Below, piece by piece: positions 10,410-22,666 of a stretch of 64,000 nucleotides of DNA. The stretch's first letter is position 1. Each line of letters starts with the position of its first letter. The stretch is taken from the NCBI RefSeq assembly GCF_020520425.1, contig NC_079492.1, forward strand, positions 71,973,671 to 72,037,670. Reading direction: 5' to 3'. This DNA comes from Spinacia oleracea (Eukaryota; Streptophyta; Magnoliopsida; Caryophyllales; Amaranthaceae). The notes below the pieces were generated by a model. It worked only from the letters and a program-made list of their open reading frames with translations, was not told where the DNA came from and did not search any database. Position numbers and translations under genes: made by a program.

Positions 10410-10775
10410 ACATTTAACGACGAACAATTTCGTCGTTAAAAGCCTCAATTTTCGTCGTTAAAACCTTCAACGACGGTCATGATGTTCGTTGTAACAGGTT
10501 CCGTCGTTATTGGCTTTAACGACGATGTTCATCGTTAATAATAACGCTTATTAACGATGAATTATTGTTTTGTCGTTAAGCATTAACGACGAATTATCTG
10601 TTCATCGTTAACAATTAACGACGGATTACTGTTTCGTCGTTAAAAAATAACGACGAATTCAAGATTTCATCGTTAAAAGTTAACGACGAACTAATGTTTC
10701 ATCGTTAAAAATTAACGACGGATTATTATTTCGTCGTTAAAAAATAACGACGACATGATATTTCATCCTTAAATA
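10410..10775. repeat. CACTA left subterminal repeat array
   Basis: An 11-bp word close to TTAACGACGAA recurs every 15-40 bp in both orientations (TTCGTCGTTAA on the other strand). In En/Spm elements such arrays are binding sites for the element's TNPA-like protein. The right end has a sparser version (about 23755-23910). Confidence 0.85.
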
Positions 10776-11125
10776 CTTATTCACAATGCATAATTGAGCA
10801 ATAACGACCAAAAAACCCTCGTAAAATGTCACTCCAACGGTAAAAAAAGTTGAATTGTGGCAATACCGACAAAATATTATGTAGTTTATTGCAATCATAA
10901 TAACATTATTTACATTCTTCAAAAAGCCTAAATTTTCACTATGAAACAATATTCAAAACCATAAATCAATCAATTTTAACAAATGAAAATTTCATTACTC
11001 AAAAAAAAATTGACAATAGAACTTCAAGTTATGTGAACCCAACAATCACATCCCGTTATCTTTAAATTCTAAAAAAACTAATAAATATAAAACTCATGTT
11101 CAATCTAAAATAACAAAATAAAAAT

Positions 11126-11338
11126 CTAAATAGTTGAAGTGTCCTCTCTTGGAGCCTCAAGCCGATGTAGTAACACGTCTTTAAATGATTTAAGCTCATT
11201 TTCAACTGAACTCATACAACTATTAAGTGCACTGTTTTCTTCATGTACCGTATCCACGCGATTGGTAAGCACCTGATTTTGTTTGTTTTCTTCATTAAAC
11301 TTAGATTGAAGTACCTGCCTAAACCCACAAGTCCACAA
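11126..11338 (-). pseudogene. Coiled-coil fragment, possible CACTA-encoded protein remnant
   Basis: A frame of about 70 codons is rich in E, N, Q, K and S with heptad-like spacing (LQSKFNEENKQNQVLTNRV). It resembles the C-terminal coiled coil of plant transposase_24 (Ptta/En/Spm) proteins carried by CACTA elements, but the match is to style and not to a diagnostic motif. No start context or upstream exon is evident. Confidence 0.35.
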
Positions 11339-11339
11339 A

Positions 11340-12965
11340 TTAATTACGAGACTTCGACTTAAGCACCTTTTGTGCTACCAAGGTAAAGAAGAAAAAAAGT
11401 TAAATATCATTGGATGGGAAAGTAAATATACAACCAAAAAGGATATAGAAGAAGAAAGTTACCTAGACATGAAAAAGTGTTGGTTCTTCAATTATTTTAT
11501 GAAGTTCCTTTTACAACATAAATAACCATGAAAAAATTAATATCATACATGAGAAGCTTAAAAACTAAGACCAAATGTTAAAGTTCTAATCTTTTAATTA
11601 ACTCTCAAGAAATAAGCTTAAAACTAGAGGAAGTTTAGAGGAACATTAAGACAGATTATGCATTATGTAGGAGAAGAAAAAAGTTGGAGTGTAAACTGCA
11701 GCAACATCAGTTTAAAAGTTTAAAAACAACCCCTGATTTAATAACATCAGCATCAGATTCATGAAAAGTTGATTTGTTTCCGCTGCTCTACTGCTAATTT
11801 GTGTCGTGTGTAGTTAAGGGGCAACGGAAATTTCTGCGTTAATGTGCTGCTGATTTTAAAAAGGGTTGTGCTGGTTTAGTTAGTTGAAAGACTGATTAGT
11901 ATTTGCAGCAGTCAAGAGTTGTATGTTGAAAAATCTCCCTGTAAGCCAAATAGATAAATTCAGGGATTTCGAACTTTCAATGCTCAAGCTAGATAGAGAT
12001 ACAACATAAAAGGTTTTTAATTCACATGCAACTTAATGCCTACCACACTCTCTCTCCATGTTATGAGAATTTAAGGAAGCGAACTTTTAGCATATGTCCT
12101 AACAAGAAATGGCCAACTTTTTAATCTTATTTAATCTTATTGATGTCGTTATTGAAAAACATGTTTTTGTTCTGTTGTAGACTATCAAAACTCTACAGCT
12201 TTCCAGCTAAAATGAAAACATTACGACAATACGTAATAGAAGATTTACCTAAACAGGTGACTAAAATAGCCAAATATAATTAATACTACCAAAATTTATT
12301 CAAATAACCATAAGAAAACACTCCATTAGATTTAACTAATCTCTACTGATATAATGAAATGACACCATTAGATTTAATGAGATTGCAATGCAAAAAGATT
12401 TGATTCCATTTGCAAGCTAGCTAATAGATTCTTCATCGGTCTTCAAAAAATCAGGAACTTCTCCAAGTAATCTTCATTGGGATTCTAGTATCACCCAATA
12501 TAAGTTTCTGAATTCTATTTTAAAACAGGTTCCATAACTAAAGTCTATTTTGAACAAATTCTAACAACTAAACTGCACCAGCCAGGGCCTTGATACTTCA
12601 TCTTTAAGGCACGAATTTTCTGTCCGACACAATGAGAAGTGCAATAAGTTCAGCTAGCAAATTGGATTTTAAGAAGAATCGAAAGAAACGAGGTTTAGTG
12701 AAATTCTTAAACGTGTAACATAGGTAGATACACACAAAACCTGTTAATGTTGTCCTATTACAAAACCGAATAACAATTTATTTAGAACAATTTATGGCCA
12801 TTTTGGCCAATGGGGCAATGGGTTAAGGATAATAATTTATACCTAATCCAAGTGGTCTTGTACAGTAAAAGCTTATTTACACACAATCCCGAGATTTGAG
12901 GAAACATAGGGAATCGAGGGAAGATACTGACATACTGTTCATACCTATACTTCAAAAACAAGCAC
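11340..12965. other. CACTA internal DNA without recognisable coding
   Basis: AT-rich sequence inside the CACTA element. I searched both strands for transposase motifs and other gene fragments and recognised none. Stretches that look like introns (polypyrimidine tract plus AG) suggest it could contain further captured gene DNA too diverged to name. Confidence 0.45.
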
Positions 12966-12969
12966 TAAC

Positions 12970-13115
12970 CTTGAAGCCACACGAACATTGTGTTCCTTGC
13001 CAGGATGGTAGAATTTAGCCAGACCCCAATCTATCAAACAGAGTTCCCTTAATTCATGATCTATCATGACACTATGAGGCTTGACATCTCGGAGCATTAT
13101 TCCTTGTGAATAGAA
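12970..13115 (-). pseudogene. Captured casein kinase 2 alpha exon inside CACTA
   Basis: Minus-strand codons read [20 protein letters not shown] followed by [20 protein letters not shown] and AS. This is the catalytic loop and activation segment of the CK2 alpha subunit, where the active family has HRDVKPHNV and DWGLAEFYHPG. The exon ends at an AG|GTTAGT donor (12970/12969), so it was taken from genomic DNA and not from mRNA. Differences include HRD to LRD (loss of the catalytic-loop histidine), PHN to PHS and AEF to AKF. The 5' side is damaged. No other CK2 exon was found nearby. It is a transduplicated fragment, not a working kinase. Confidence 0.85.
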
Positions 13116-13945
13116 GATAACTAATTACACACAAAATATATTGAAACAATAGTAAGACAAATGTCAAAATTGTAAATTAGATTGGGCGAGATTCAAAAAC
13201 AAAGTCACTTACAAATTGCCCTTAAGAGAGAGTATAACTTTGATGTGCAACAGGTTAAGGCGACATACTGACGAGCTTAAACAACCAACAAAAGTAGAAC
13301 TTTTACCAAAAGCATTGTTTCAAAGACCCCAAAAAGTTTCTGAGTCCACCTAGCTCACAAAATACGAGATAATAATATCGCTCCACCCGACCAGAATCCA
13401 TACCCAACAGGACCATGTTGATGCCAATAGTATAAAACGGAGCAAATCAACATACTTGCATACACGAGCACTTGCCAGGCTCTAGCTAGTACACCCCTTG
13501 CAATCTTTCAGCACCGCAACCACCTACATAATTATAACTAGAGATGAATAGGAGTTGGGAAAAAGGAAAAGAACAGGTCTAACTGCAGTTCAGGAACATT
13601 TTGAAGTAGTAAGATTAAAAGAGTCACCAATCTACAATCCCCTACTGCATACCATTCTGGTAAAGCTGCAACATTTCGCAACAACAAAAAGGTTCAACAT
13701 TATTATAAAGAGGAATAAGCATTCATAACATCTACAACCAGATAACAAAAGTGATCAATAACATGTTGTGTCTGCTTGCAATGTTCTTGTGCTCTTTATC
13801 AGAATTAAGATCTAACCGACGAGATAAAGTTGTAAATGGTTTATTAGAATGGAACTCTAAATCCAATAATACTTCTTTGCATAAACAAATCAGATTCTGG
13901 ATAACATGAGATCCATGACAGTGTTTCACATAACAGCTACAAGCT
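13116..13945. other. CACTA internal DNA, no gene recognised
   Basis: This stretch lies between the CK2 exon fragment and the nested LTR element. It may include intron or flanking sequence of the captured kinase gene. A 65-codon frame at 13732-13929 (minus) has no recognisable domain and I do not treat it as a gene. Confidence 0.45.
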
Positions 13946-13950
13946 TTTAG

Positions 13951-14935
13951 TGAAGGAAATAATGCCCTTGGTCCAAGTATGCATTCTATGTTAAGTCTAA
14001 TAAATGCGGTTCAGTATTAATTAACAAGTTAATAAATCAGTGAGATCAAGTGAGCTGAATGCCTAGCTAGAGGCCGCTTCAGTTCAAGTGGAATTAATGA
14101 TATTAATCCACAGCTTACTCTTGACTGAACCCATAGGGTCACACAAATAGTACGTAAACGGATCAAGTATTTAATGGCATTAAATACTCCATCTATGGAT
14201 ATTCGGAATCGACGGATCTTGGTTTCAGTGGGAGCTGAGATCGTCACAAGCAAGAAATGAATACTCCGGAAACGATGATATTGCCGGAAACGGAAATATG
14301 GATCGTATCAGAAATATAAATATTATCCAAGTCGTAGATGTTGCCGGAAACGGAAACATGGTACGTATCGGAAAATATTATCGGAAATGGAAATATTGCC
14401 AGAATCGGAAATATTGCCGGAAACGGAAATATTGTCAGAATCGGAAATATTATCGGAATCGGAAAATAATTCCGGAAACGGAAATATTAAATATTTGTTC
14501 GAAACGGAAATTTATTCCAGAATCGAAAATATTAAATATTGTTCGTATCGGAAATGAATTCCGGAATCGGGAATTTAATCGGAAGCGTATCGTACGAATT
14601 AGCATCGGACGAGGCCCGCTAGACGAAGGCCCAGCACGAAGCCAGGCCGTCGCCCAGCGAGCCAACGCACACCAGCGCACGCCAAGCCTCGACCAGGCCC
14701 AGCGCAAGGCCAGGCCCAGCCAAGGCCTTGGGCGCGCGCGCGCGGAGCGCAGCAATGGGCCGAGCGCTGTGCGCCTAGCGTGGGCCGCAAGGCTTGCGCG
14801 GGTGTACGGTGCTCATGCATTGCGTGTGCAGGAATCCTGAAGTAATCAGAATTCGAAGTGTGATTAAATCCTAAAACTATTAGATAATGATTATTTAATT
14901 AGAGTCCTAGTAGGGTTATAATTAAATAAATTAGT
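13951..14935 (+). repeat. 5' LTR of element A, 3'-truncated
   Basis: It matches 21279-22263 almost perfectly; my hand count is about a dozen substitutions over roughly 985 bp. It then breaks off after AAATAAATTAGT. It contains a long array of CGGAAA-type words (14270-14590) and then a GC-rich block (14590-14830). The 180-codon open frame through this array is a by-product of the repeat. Confidence 0.85.
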
Positions 14936-15040
14936 GTGGCCCATGGGCGTGCGATGTGTAGGGTGTTTGCGATGGCTGTGTGCGTGTGTACGTGTGGCCC
15001 ATGGGCGTGCGATGCGTAGGGTGTTTGCGTTGCGATTACA
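14936..15040 (+). other. Replacement DNA at the broken 5' LTR junction
   Basis: In place of the missing LTR end there is a short duplicated word, GTGGCCCATGGGCGTGCGAT, at 14936 and again at about 14993, each followed by GTAGGGTGTTTGCG. This suggests a recombination or fill-in event that removed the LTR end, primer binding site and leader. Confidence 0.6.
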
Positions 15041-18000
15041 TCGTTTTGAATGTTTAATTTGAAATTTTTCAGTTTACGTAATTTTAATTAATTTTAAAAT
15101 TAATAATTTAAATTATTTTCTTGGATTTTAATTTTGAATATTGTAATTATAATAAATTTTATTTATTCTAATTATTTTACTAAAATTAAAATCATGAATT
15201 AATTTAAATACGACTGAAATTAAATTAAACTTTTTGGATTCAATTATAAATTTATATGAGCTTTAAATTTTAATTAAATTTGTATGTTTCCGGTTAGACT
15301 TGAAATACATTTTTATGTTTAAAATTAGTAAAGCATATGAATTTATTGGTTTAAGTGGGAGCGCTTTTTAGTCATAAACTCTTGATTAGGTCTACAAATC
15401 CTTAAGGTTAAAACAACTTGATTAGAATTAATAAGGACTGAATAATTGGTAGATTATTGGTGCCCTTGATTAATTGCTGCAAATGTTTACGTGATGCATA
15501 ATGTGTTTTACTAACCAGCTATGTGGGCCATTCATGATAATGAATGGGTGAATGGTATATATTGTATATGTACTGTTTTGCAGGTTATGAAGTGACTAGT
15601 ATGGCCCAAATAGGATAGAAAATATGGTCTGCGTACCATTAATTTGAATGTAATTGGTCTAAAGTACCAAAGTTGTTTTTCAATTCAAATATGGTCTGCG
15701 TACCATCAAATAGTTGTAATTAGTTATAGTTTATCCTATTTGAAGAAAATGGTGCCTCCCACGGAGATTTTCAAGACGGACTTTGAAGTCAAAGCTTCAA
15801 GATGAAGTCGGGCCATACTAGATCACATTTATCTTATGCATGTTTTAAGTTATTTATTTCTTTTAAATATGTCTTAAAATGCATGAGATCAAAAGCTTGA
15901 TTATGTTGCATGATTAAGGATTTTAGTTCACTTAAAATCTAACCAACATAGTAAGAGCCTTAAGTTCCAAACTTAAAAATTGAGTTAAAAGGTGCCATGC
16001 CAAAATATACACTTGCTTGGATATCCTTTACATCAATCTAGTAATAGTTTTCGCTCAGCGAGGTGTTACTTATTGGTCCTAAAGGGGCAAGGTACACAAA
16101 TAATTGTGAGTACATGTTAGTTTTGGTGAAACTCAACGATATAAGTAAGGAGTCCTTTTATGTCGTGGCAAAATCGATAGGTTTTCCTAATAAGTTCTTA
16201 GACGTACCTATCAACCAAGAGAAGTTTCTAGACTATTAGCAAAAGGCTTTTGCTTACCTAAAATGTTTTAGAATTGAGTCGACAAACTGTGCTTAATTCT
16301 TCAATGGTTTTAGGGTCTTGGAATCATTTTATTCACACCTGCCGGAACAATAAAATCGAATAAAATGCTAATAACTTGTTTGAATTGCATGGTTGCTTTA
16401 ATTTCAAGTTATTATTCATGATAAATGTTTAGACTTTGCATGCTTCAATGTATGTTTTAATTATTGTTTATAATTAAATATCTTGCACTGCAATAAATCC
16501 TTTTAGAAAGGTAACAGTAAATTTCCTCGATTGGTAGTGAATCCAAGAACGATTCACGGAAAAGAGAGAAAGTGAGCAATTTAAAATGTACGTTTCTTAT
16601 ATCGACTTTTATGGTTGTTTTCGAATATCAAAATCGAATGGCAAACCAATTGGTGCTTGTGAATTCAAAATACAATGTAGTTTTGAGATCATAAAGCATT
16701 GAGTATAAACACTCAACTTTACCAATGGTTAACAACCTAATATCTTTGTCCATTTAATTCTCGAATGAGTCTAGTCCCTAGACATTCGAATAGATCGATG
16801 CTTAGAGAACTTTAGAAGCTTCTGGTAAGATCATCTAGTTGAAACAAAATATTCAACATAAATTAAAATGGTAAAGAACCTTGTTGGTGACATTGGACAT
16901 GTCTAACAAAGTATAAAAGTCAACACTAAAGAATTCTTAAGACTATAAGAAAGGGTACAAGAAATAGGAAAACAAAGGAACAAATGAAAGGAATTTATAA
17001 TTCCGTTTCTACCTATAAGTTTATGTTTAAAGAAAAGTGACCTAGAAATCAAACTTCCTTGGTATCATATACCGCTTGAGGTTCTTACTTCGGTAATAAC
17101 TCAAACAATGGAAGCTAGGCTACACTAATGACCTACAAGTGGGAAATGAAGCATGGCAATGCTACATTAGTTGTAGGGTCATCTAGTTTGTTTTAAGTCC
17201 TTTCAAGGCTGGAACTTAATGGCTATTTTGTTCCATAATCAACATACCTAAATTTCTGTTTTTAAAACACAGAAAGACTCACATTCAAGAAAAACAAAAA
17301 CAATGTTTGTTTGTTTATTTGAATGAAATGGTCAATTACAGATTGAGTCAATATGCTTGATTAAAACAAACAACTCTTTAAAGAACTTTACTAGGTTCAA
17401 ATCAACTTCTTGATTTGAGTTCCACTAATCTTTGGCATTGTTGCTTAGACCATATCAACAAGTTAACATTCAAAAGCTCTATTTTAATGGACTTTTGAAA
17501 GTTGGTTGATTTCTAGATCAACTTAAGACAAGGTAGTCTTACTTGTTGAAAGTAACAAAGAATATGAACTATTGTTAGAACGCCTAGACGATAGAGTTCA
17601 AAGCTAAAGAAAGGTTTTATGACTTTATTATTTCACATGGATTTGAGTGAATATAGTTTTATTTACTCAAATGTGATATAAGTTGAATCTGTTTGGCTAG
17701 TTCAAAGATTCGAAGTATAAAATCCACTTGGTAAGAAATCATAAAGATCTAGGTTAGATCATGTTGATGATTACTTGAGACCAAATATGATCATCAATGA
17801 TTGTGTGGTGTAATTTCACAATCTAGGTCCATAAGATATGGCATATCTTAGTTGGAATAATCGAAGTCAATTAGTACTTGATTCGATTAATGATGAATCA
17901 TAAAGACTTTTCCTATAATTTCTAAAACAAAATGCTCAACTACCACCAAACTAAACCAAATTCGTCAAAGCTATTGAAAAGTAATTTCAGAATATCTTTT

Positions 18001-21000
18001 CATAATATATCTAAAGAGTTCTTAAACTCAGTGGGAGCTTAGTGTTTGTTATTCAACAAACTAAGGTCCAAGTATAGATATATGTTTCATTGTGATTTAT
18101 TCAAATGAGACACAAGGGTATTGTTTCTACCACGAATTTTTGAGAACATAATGTTTGTTTGCTCGAAATAATGTCCTTTTGGAGATTCGTTTCCAAAATG
18201 ACAAGTGGGAGAAAATAGACCTCGAAAGTCTTCGAGGCAAACAACAAACATAAACGGACATTCCGGAGGCTTTTCGAAGTGCTTCAGAAAATCCGAACTT
18301 ATTCTATAAGGACTTTACAAGTGGCTTTAAAGAATAGACATCTCTTAGAAGACTTTACAAGTGCTTCAAGGAGAACAGAATATTCAAAGGACTTTTAAGT
18401 GGCTATTGATATTCTATTGTTTGATGTTCTATACCCTTGTAGGCATAGAGTTCAAGTCACTGAAACTATGAGATTCTTCTATTAGATAGTGAAGAAACAT
18501 GGAATTCAGGTCACTGAAACTATGCAATTCTTCTATTAGATAGTGAAGAAACCTACAACTTGCAGTCAAACTATTATCATATAGATTAATGAGTTTGTGA
18601 CTTGTAAGAAAGCTATGACGAAATATAGATTCCCTAAAATGGTTAGAGGCCATATATAGACTATATGTTTAAATGGTTAGAGGCCATAAAACATACTCAA
18701 TGTTTTGATGACAAAATTGAAATTTTGTTGATTTGCAAGAATAGTTTCACACCTATTGGTTGCAAGTTTGTTTTAAGGATAAAAACCATCAAACATGGAA
18801 TTGTGTTCACGCACAAAGCTAGATTAGTTGCTAAAAGGTTAGAAGCAAATTCATGGCATGGATTGTGTTGAAACCTCATGCATAATCGTAATGCTCAAGT
18901 CTATAATTCAAGCAATGATTGCATATTGGTACATATAGCAATTGGATGACAAAACGTATTCCTCAATCAAATATTGGAATAAACTATGTACATGGTATGT
19001 CATAGGATTTGTGGATCCAAATAAATGCTTGAAAAGAAAAGCTAGTTTATAAAATCTAAGTACAGATTTAAGCAAGCAATTGGGAATTAGAAATGTATTT
19101 TAGTGAAACTAATAAGTATTTTAGTTTCATAAAATATACATGATTCTTATAGATGTATAAGAAGTTTAGTGGGAGTACATAAAAACTTATTTGGTCCTAT
19201 GTGTATCACACACATATCTCTCTATTGTGAAATAACATTCAAATGCTAATGACTTAGATTTGAAATTATTCATCAATGATGGACCATGGCGAAACTTAGT
19301 GCATATTGGGTATTAAGATCTGGTTACAAAGATCTTATAATATTGTTTTAGATTAAGTAATGGAATTTACTAAATCAAACACGAAAGACTCCATTGGAGA
19401 TATTCGACCCATATGAATAAATCTAAGTAAAGGATGTTTGAACTATGTATAAGCATTTACTAAGTTAAACATCAAAGAGTCTAAATGAGATTCTTAAACC
19501 TATATTATATGTCAAAGAATTTAGCTGGATTCAGTATCTGCTGAAATTGAATGAGCTAAAGTTACATGAATAGAATTCAATTGGGAATCATTCTGCAAAA
19601 GAATTTATCATGTATGATATAATATGAGGATCGCCAAAAACGTATCGTATGACTTTAGCCATGACGAACATATACCAATCTCTATTGATCTAAGTAAAGA
19701 TCAACTAGATTGAGATCAAGAATACTTATGGTACTTGAAAAGGTACATAGGAATAGTTCTTGATTCAAGGAAATAAAGATATGCTAAATATTGATGCTAC
19801 ACGCATAAACACTGGCAAAGGATCAAGCAAGACCCTTTGGAGTTAACCATTGATAAGGACGAGCTATAGAGCATCGTGTTTTAAAATGGCAACATGGATT
19901 GGAGACCATGAGTTGTTGCGTGGGAAATTAAAATAATAATTTCTATGTTCTAAGATATAGTTGGAGAGTCTTCCACATATCTATGAACTGCTTGGATAGG
20001 TAAATCCAAACAAAGCATCACTAGCAACCTAAACAGTTGAAGTAAAAGTACTTATTGCCTAAAAAGCAATAAAACAGGGTTGTTTATGTTAAAGAGTTCT
20101 TCACTGAACTTGGGTAGATCACCTATCTGCTGGCTTGATGGTTCTTCATTGAAAAATGCGTAGAACCACTCTTGAATCAAGAAAAACGTCTGCTAACTTG
20201 ATGGTCCTTCATTGCAAAATGAGTAAAACCACCATCGAAGTAAGAAAGACTAGATCACATAATAAACAAACTCGAAAAGATCTTATCATCATATCTCGAA
20301 GAACATTCGATGAAAAGGATATTAAGATTGGCAAAGCATGATAACTAAACCTATGCAACAAGTGAGAAGCAACACTCACGTTGTAGCACTGGAAATCAAG
20401 CATAGCTTTGAATTCCATGAAATGTTTTAAAGATGGGTTAGAGGCCCATGGTTATAAAACAATGGGGTTAAACATTTATCATATATGAAATGTATTTTCA
20501 TATTCCATTTAATCTTGGTTTAGTATTAAATGATGAGTCCCTTCAATTTGACGATATATTCAAGATAGACTGTCAGGACCAGTCCTATGACTAAGAAATG
20601 TCTATCAAGTGAACTTGAATGTCAAAGGTTGAAAATGGTCCCTAGTCGGAGTTTTCTATAAAATTGGACGCATAGAAAACGTTAGACGATTAGAATGCAA
20701 GATGACTAGTAGTTCTGTTTCTTGAACTATGTGGACATGGCAATGTCATAATCATTTGCATAGATACTTACTTTGGGAAGACTAGTATCGGACAAGACCT
20801 ATGAAACTTTACTGTAAGAGATGAAAATCTGTCATAAGTAAATTTCATTAAAATTATTAGACACTAAATCCTCAATACCTGAGTGATTTGAGATTACTTG
20901 TTTGAGAACTGGTTGCTTTGACGTTGACCAACCGTCGCACCGTAAAAGGAGGCTATAAAGGCAACGCTCAGGTAATCACCTATCAAACGAAGTCTAATCT

Positions 21001-21278
21001 CAAGATCGCAAGATTGGGATTGTCCTCCCATAAATCGGGATGAGATGCTTAAAAGTTGTACAAGGCCACTCGGAGAGCTAGAAACTGTGAAATGCATGGC
21101 CGTGCTCGGATGAATCATAGGCTATGATTATCTGTTTATTTGATCAGTTGAACTCTGAAACCGAGGAACACCTCTGGACATAATAAGGATGACAACTCTT
21201 ACCTTATGTTCAAGAGCAAGCATCGAGCGACAAAGGAATTAGGAAATGCACACTTGTCCCTAAGGACAAGTGGGAGAC
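15041..21278 (+). pseudogene. Decayed Copia pol of element A
   Basis: The clearest relic is 18665-18900, where FVLRIKTIKHGIVFTHKARL followed by HG and DCVET-like codons mark the start of Copia reverse transcriptase. Further on come QLDDKTYSS and GFVDPNK (RT) and a DIKIG block near 20320 (RNase H tail). Stops and frameshifts are frequent throughout. A repeat of about 60 bp containing CTATTAGATAGTGAAGAA occurs twice in tandem at 18441-18563. No gag is recognisable. The same breaks occur in the related block at 36886-46501, so the body was already dead when copied. Confidence 0.75.
16891..16910 (+). other. Empty-site counterpart of the second CACTA insertion
   Basis: Here the sequence runs CATTGGACATGTCTAAC without interruption. 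In the homologous body at 38691-42187 a CACTA element sits at exactly this ACA, which is duplicated on both sides of it. Element A therefore preserves the pre-insertion state. Confidence 0.95.
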
Positions 21279-22661
21279 TGAAGGAAATAATGCCCTTGGT
21301 CCAAGTATGCATTCTATGTTAAGTCTAATAAATGCGGTTCAGTATTAATTAACAAGTTAATAATTCAGTGAGATCAAGTGAGCTGAATGCCTAGCTAGAG
21401 GCCGCTTCAGTTCAAGTGGAATTAATGATATTAATCCACAGCTTACTCTTGACTGAACCCGTAGGGTCACACAAATAGTACGTAAACGGATCAAGTATTT
21501 AATGGCATTAAATACTCCATCTATGGATATTCGGAATCGACGGATCTTGGTTTCAGTGGGAGCTGAGATCGTCACAGGCAAGAAATGAATACTCCGGAAA
21601 CGATGATATTGCGGGAAACGGAAATATGGATCGTATCGGAAATATAAATATTATCCAAGTCGTAGATGTTGCCGGAAACGGAAACATGGTACGTATCGGA
21701 AAATATTATCGGAAATGGAAATATTGCCAGAATCGGAAATATTGCCGGAAACGGAAATATTGTCAGAATCGGAAATATTATCGGAATCGGAAAATAATTC
21801 CGGAAACGGAAATATTAAATATTTGTTCGAAACGGAAATTGATTCCGGAATCGGAAATATTAAATATTGTTCGTATCGGAAATGAATTTCGGAATCGGGA
21901 ATTTAATCGGAAGCGTATCGTACGAATTAGCATCGGACGAGGCCCGCTAGATGAAGGCCCAGCACGAAGCCAGGTCGTCGCCCAGCGAGCCAACGCACAC
22001 CAGCGCACGCCAAGCCTCGACCAGGCCCAGCGCAAGGCCAGGCCCAGCCAAGGCCTTGGGCGCGCGCGCGCGGAGCGCAGCAATGGGCCAAGCGCTGTGC
22101 GCCTAGCGTGGGCCGCAAGGCTTGCGCGGGTGTACGGTGCTCATGCATTGCGTGTGCAGGAATCCTGAAGTAATCAGAATTCGAAGTGTGATTAAATCCT
22201 AAAACTATTAGATAATGATTATTTAATTAGAGTCCTAGTAGGGTTATAATTAAATAAATTAGTATCCTAATAGGATTCCAAAACCTTTTCCATAACTCTA
22301 TAAATACGTGCCTAGGGTCACATATTTTAAGAGATTAATTCAAGTATTCAAAGTGAGTTTTGAGAGAAAAATTCAGCCACATTCCTTGCTCAATAGTGCC
22401 GAAAATTCTAGTACCTTAAGGGCGATTCTAGTTGGTCAATCTTAAGGCGGATCCGGACGTGCTGTGGGCTATCTACGGAGGGACGACACTTGGAGTCCTA
22501 AAGACTTGTTCTTGTTCGGTTCGGGCGCAGCTAGGGAAGGCACGCAACAAAGAGTATGCATCTAAACTATGCTATATGATTATGTGTAAATAATATGTAT
22601 TCCTGGCTAAATGGTTGTTTCCGCATGATTTATGAATTGTCATATGTATCATAACCTAACA
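21279..22661 (+). repeat. 3' LTR of element A (1383 bp)
   Basis: A complete LTR with TG...CA ends. It has the CGGAAA-word array (about 21595-21915), the GC-rich block (21920-22150) and, near 22300, CTCTATAAATACGTGCC, a good TATA-type core promoter. TSS-proximal and R/U5 sequence follow. Confidence 0.9.
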
Positions 22662-22666
22662 TTTAG

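Larger units (their letters stand above)
13951..22661 (+). mobile_element. LTR retrotransposon A (decayed Copia body) nested in CACTA
   Basis: The ends are TGAAGGAAATAATGCCC at 13951 and CATAACCTAACA ending at 22661, with a 5-bp target duplication TTTAG at 13946-13950 and 22662-22666. The internal region, about 15041-21278, holds relics of Copia reverse transcriptase and RNase H riddled with stops. The tract GGACAAGTGGGAGAC just before 21279 is the likely polypurine tract. The 5' LTR stops matching the 3' LTR at 14935, so its last 400 or so bases and the primer binding site are lost. Confidence 0.9.

Noticed and set aside
12960-13120. A functional protein kinase gene
   Set aside because: Only one exon of CK2 alpha is present, the catalytic-loop histidine is replaced, and it lies within a CACTA transposon.
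14298-14840. 180-codon plus-strand open frame (also 21626-22168, 34199-34705, 46851-47357)
   Set aside because: It lies in the CGGAAA-word array and GC-rich block of LTR family 1, gives only N/R/I/Y/K and A/R/Q-rich text, has overlapping frames on the other strand, and follows the LTR wherever it occurs.
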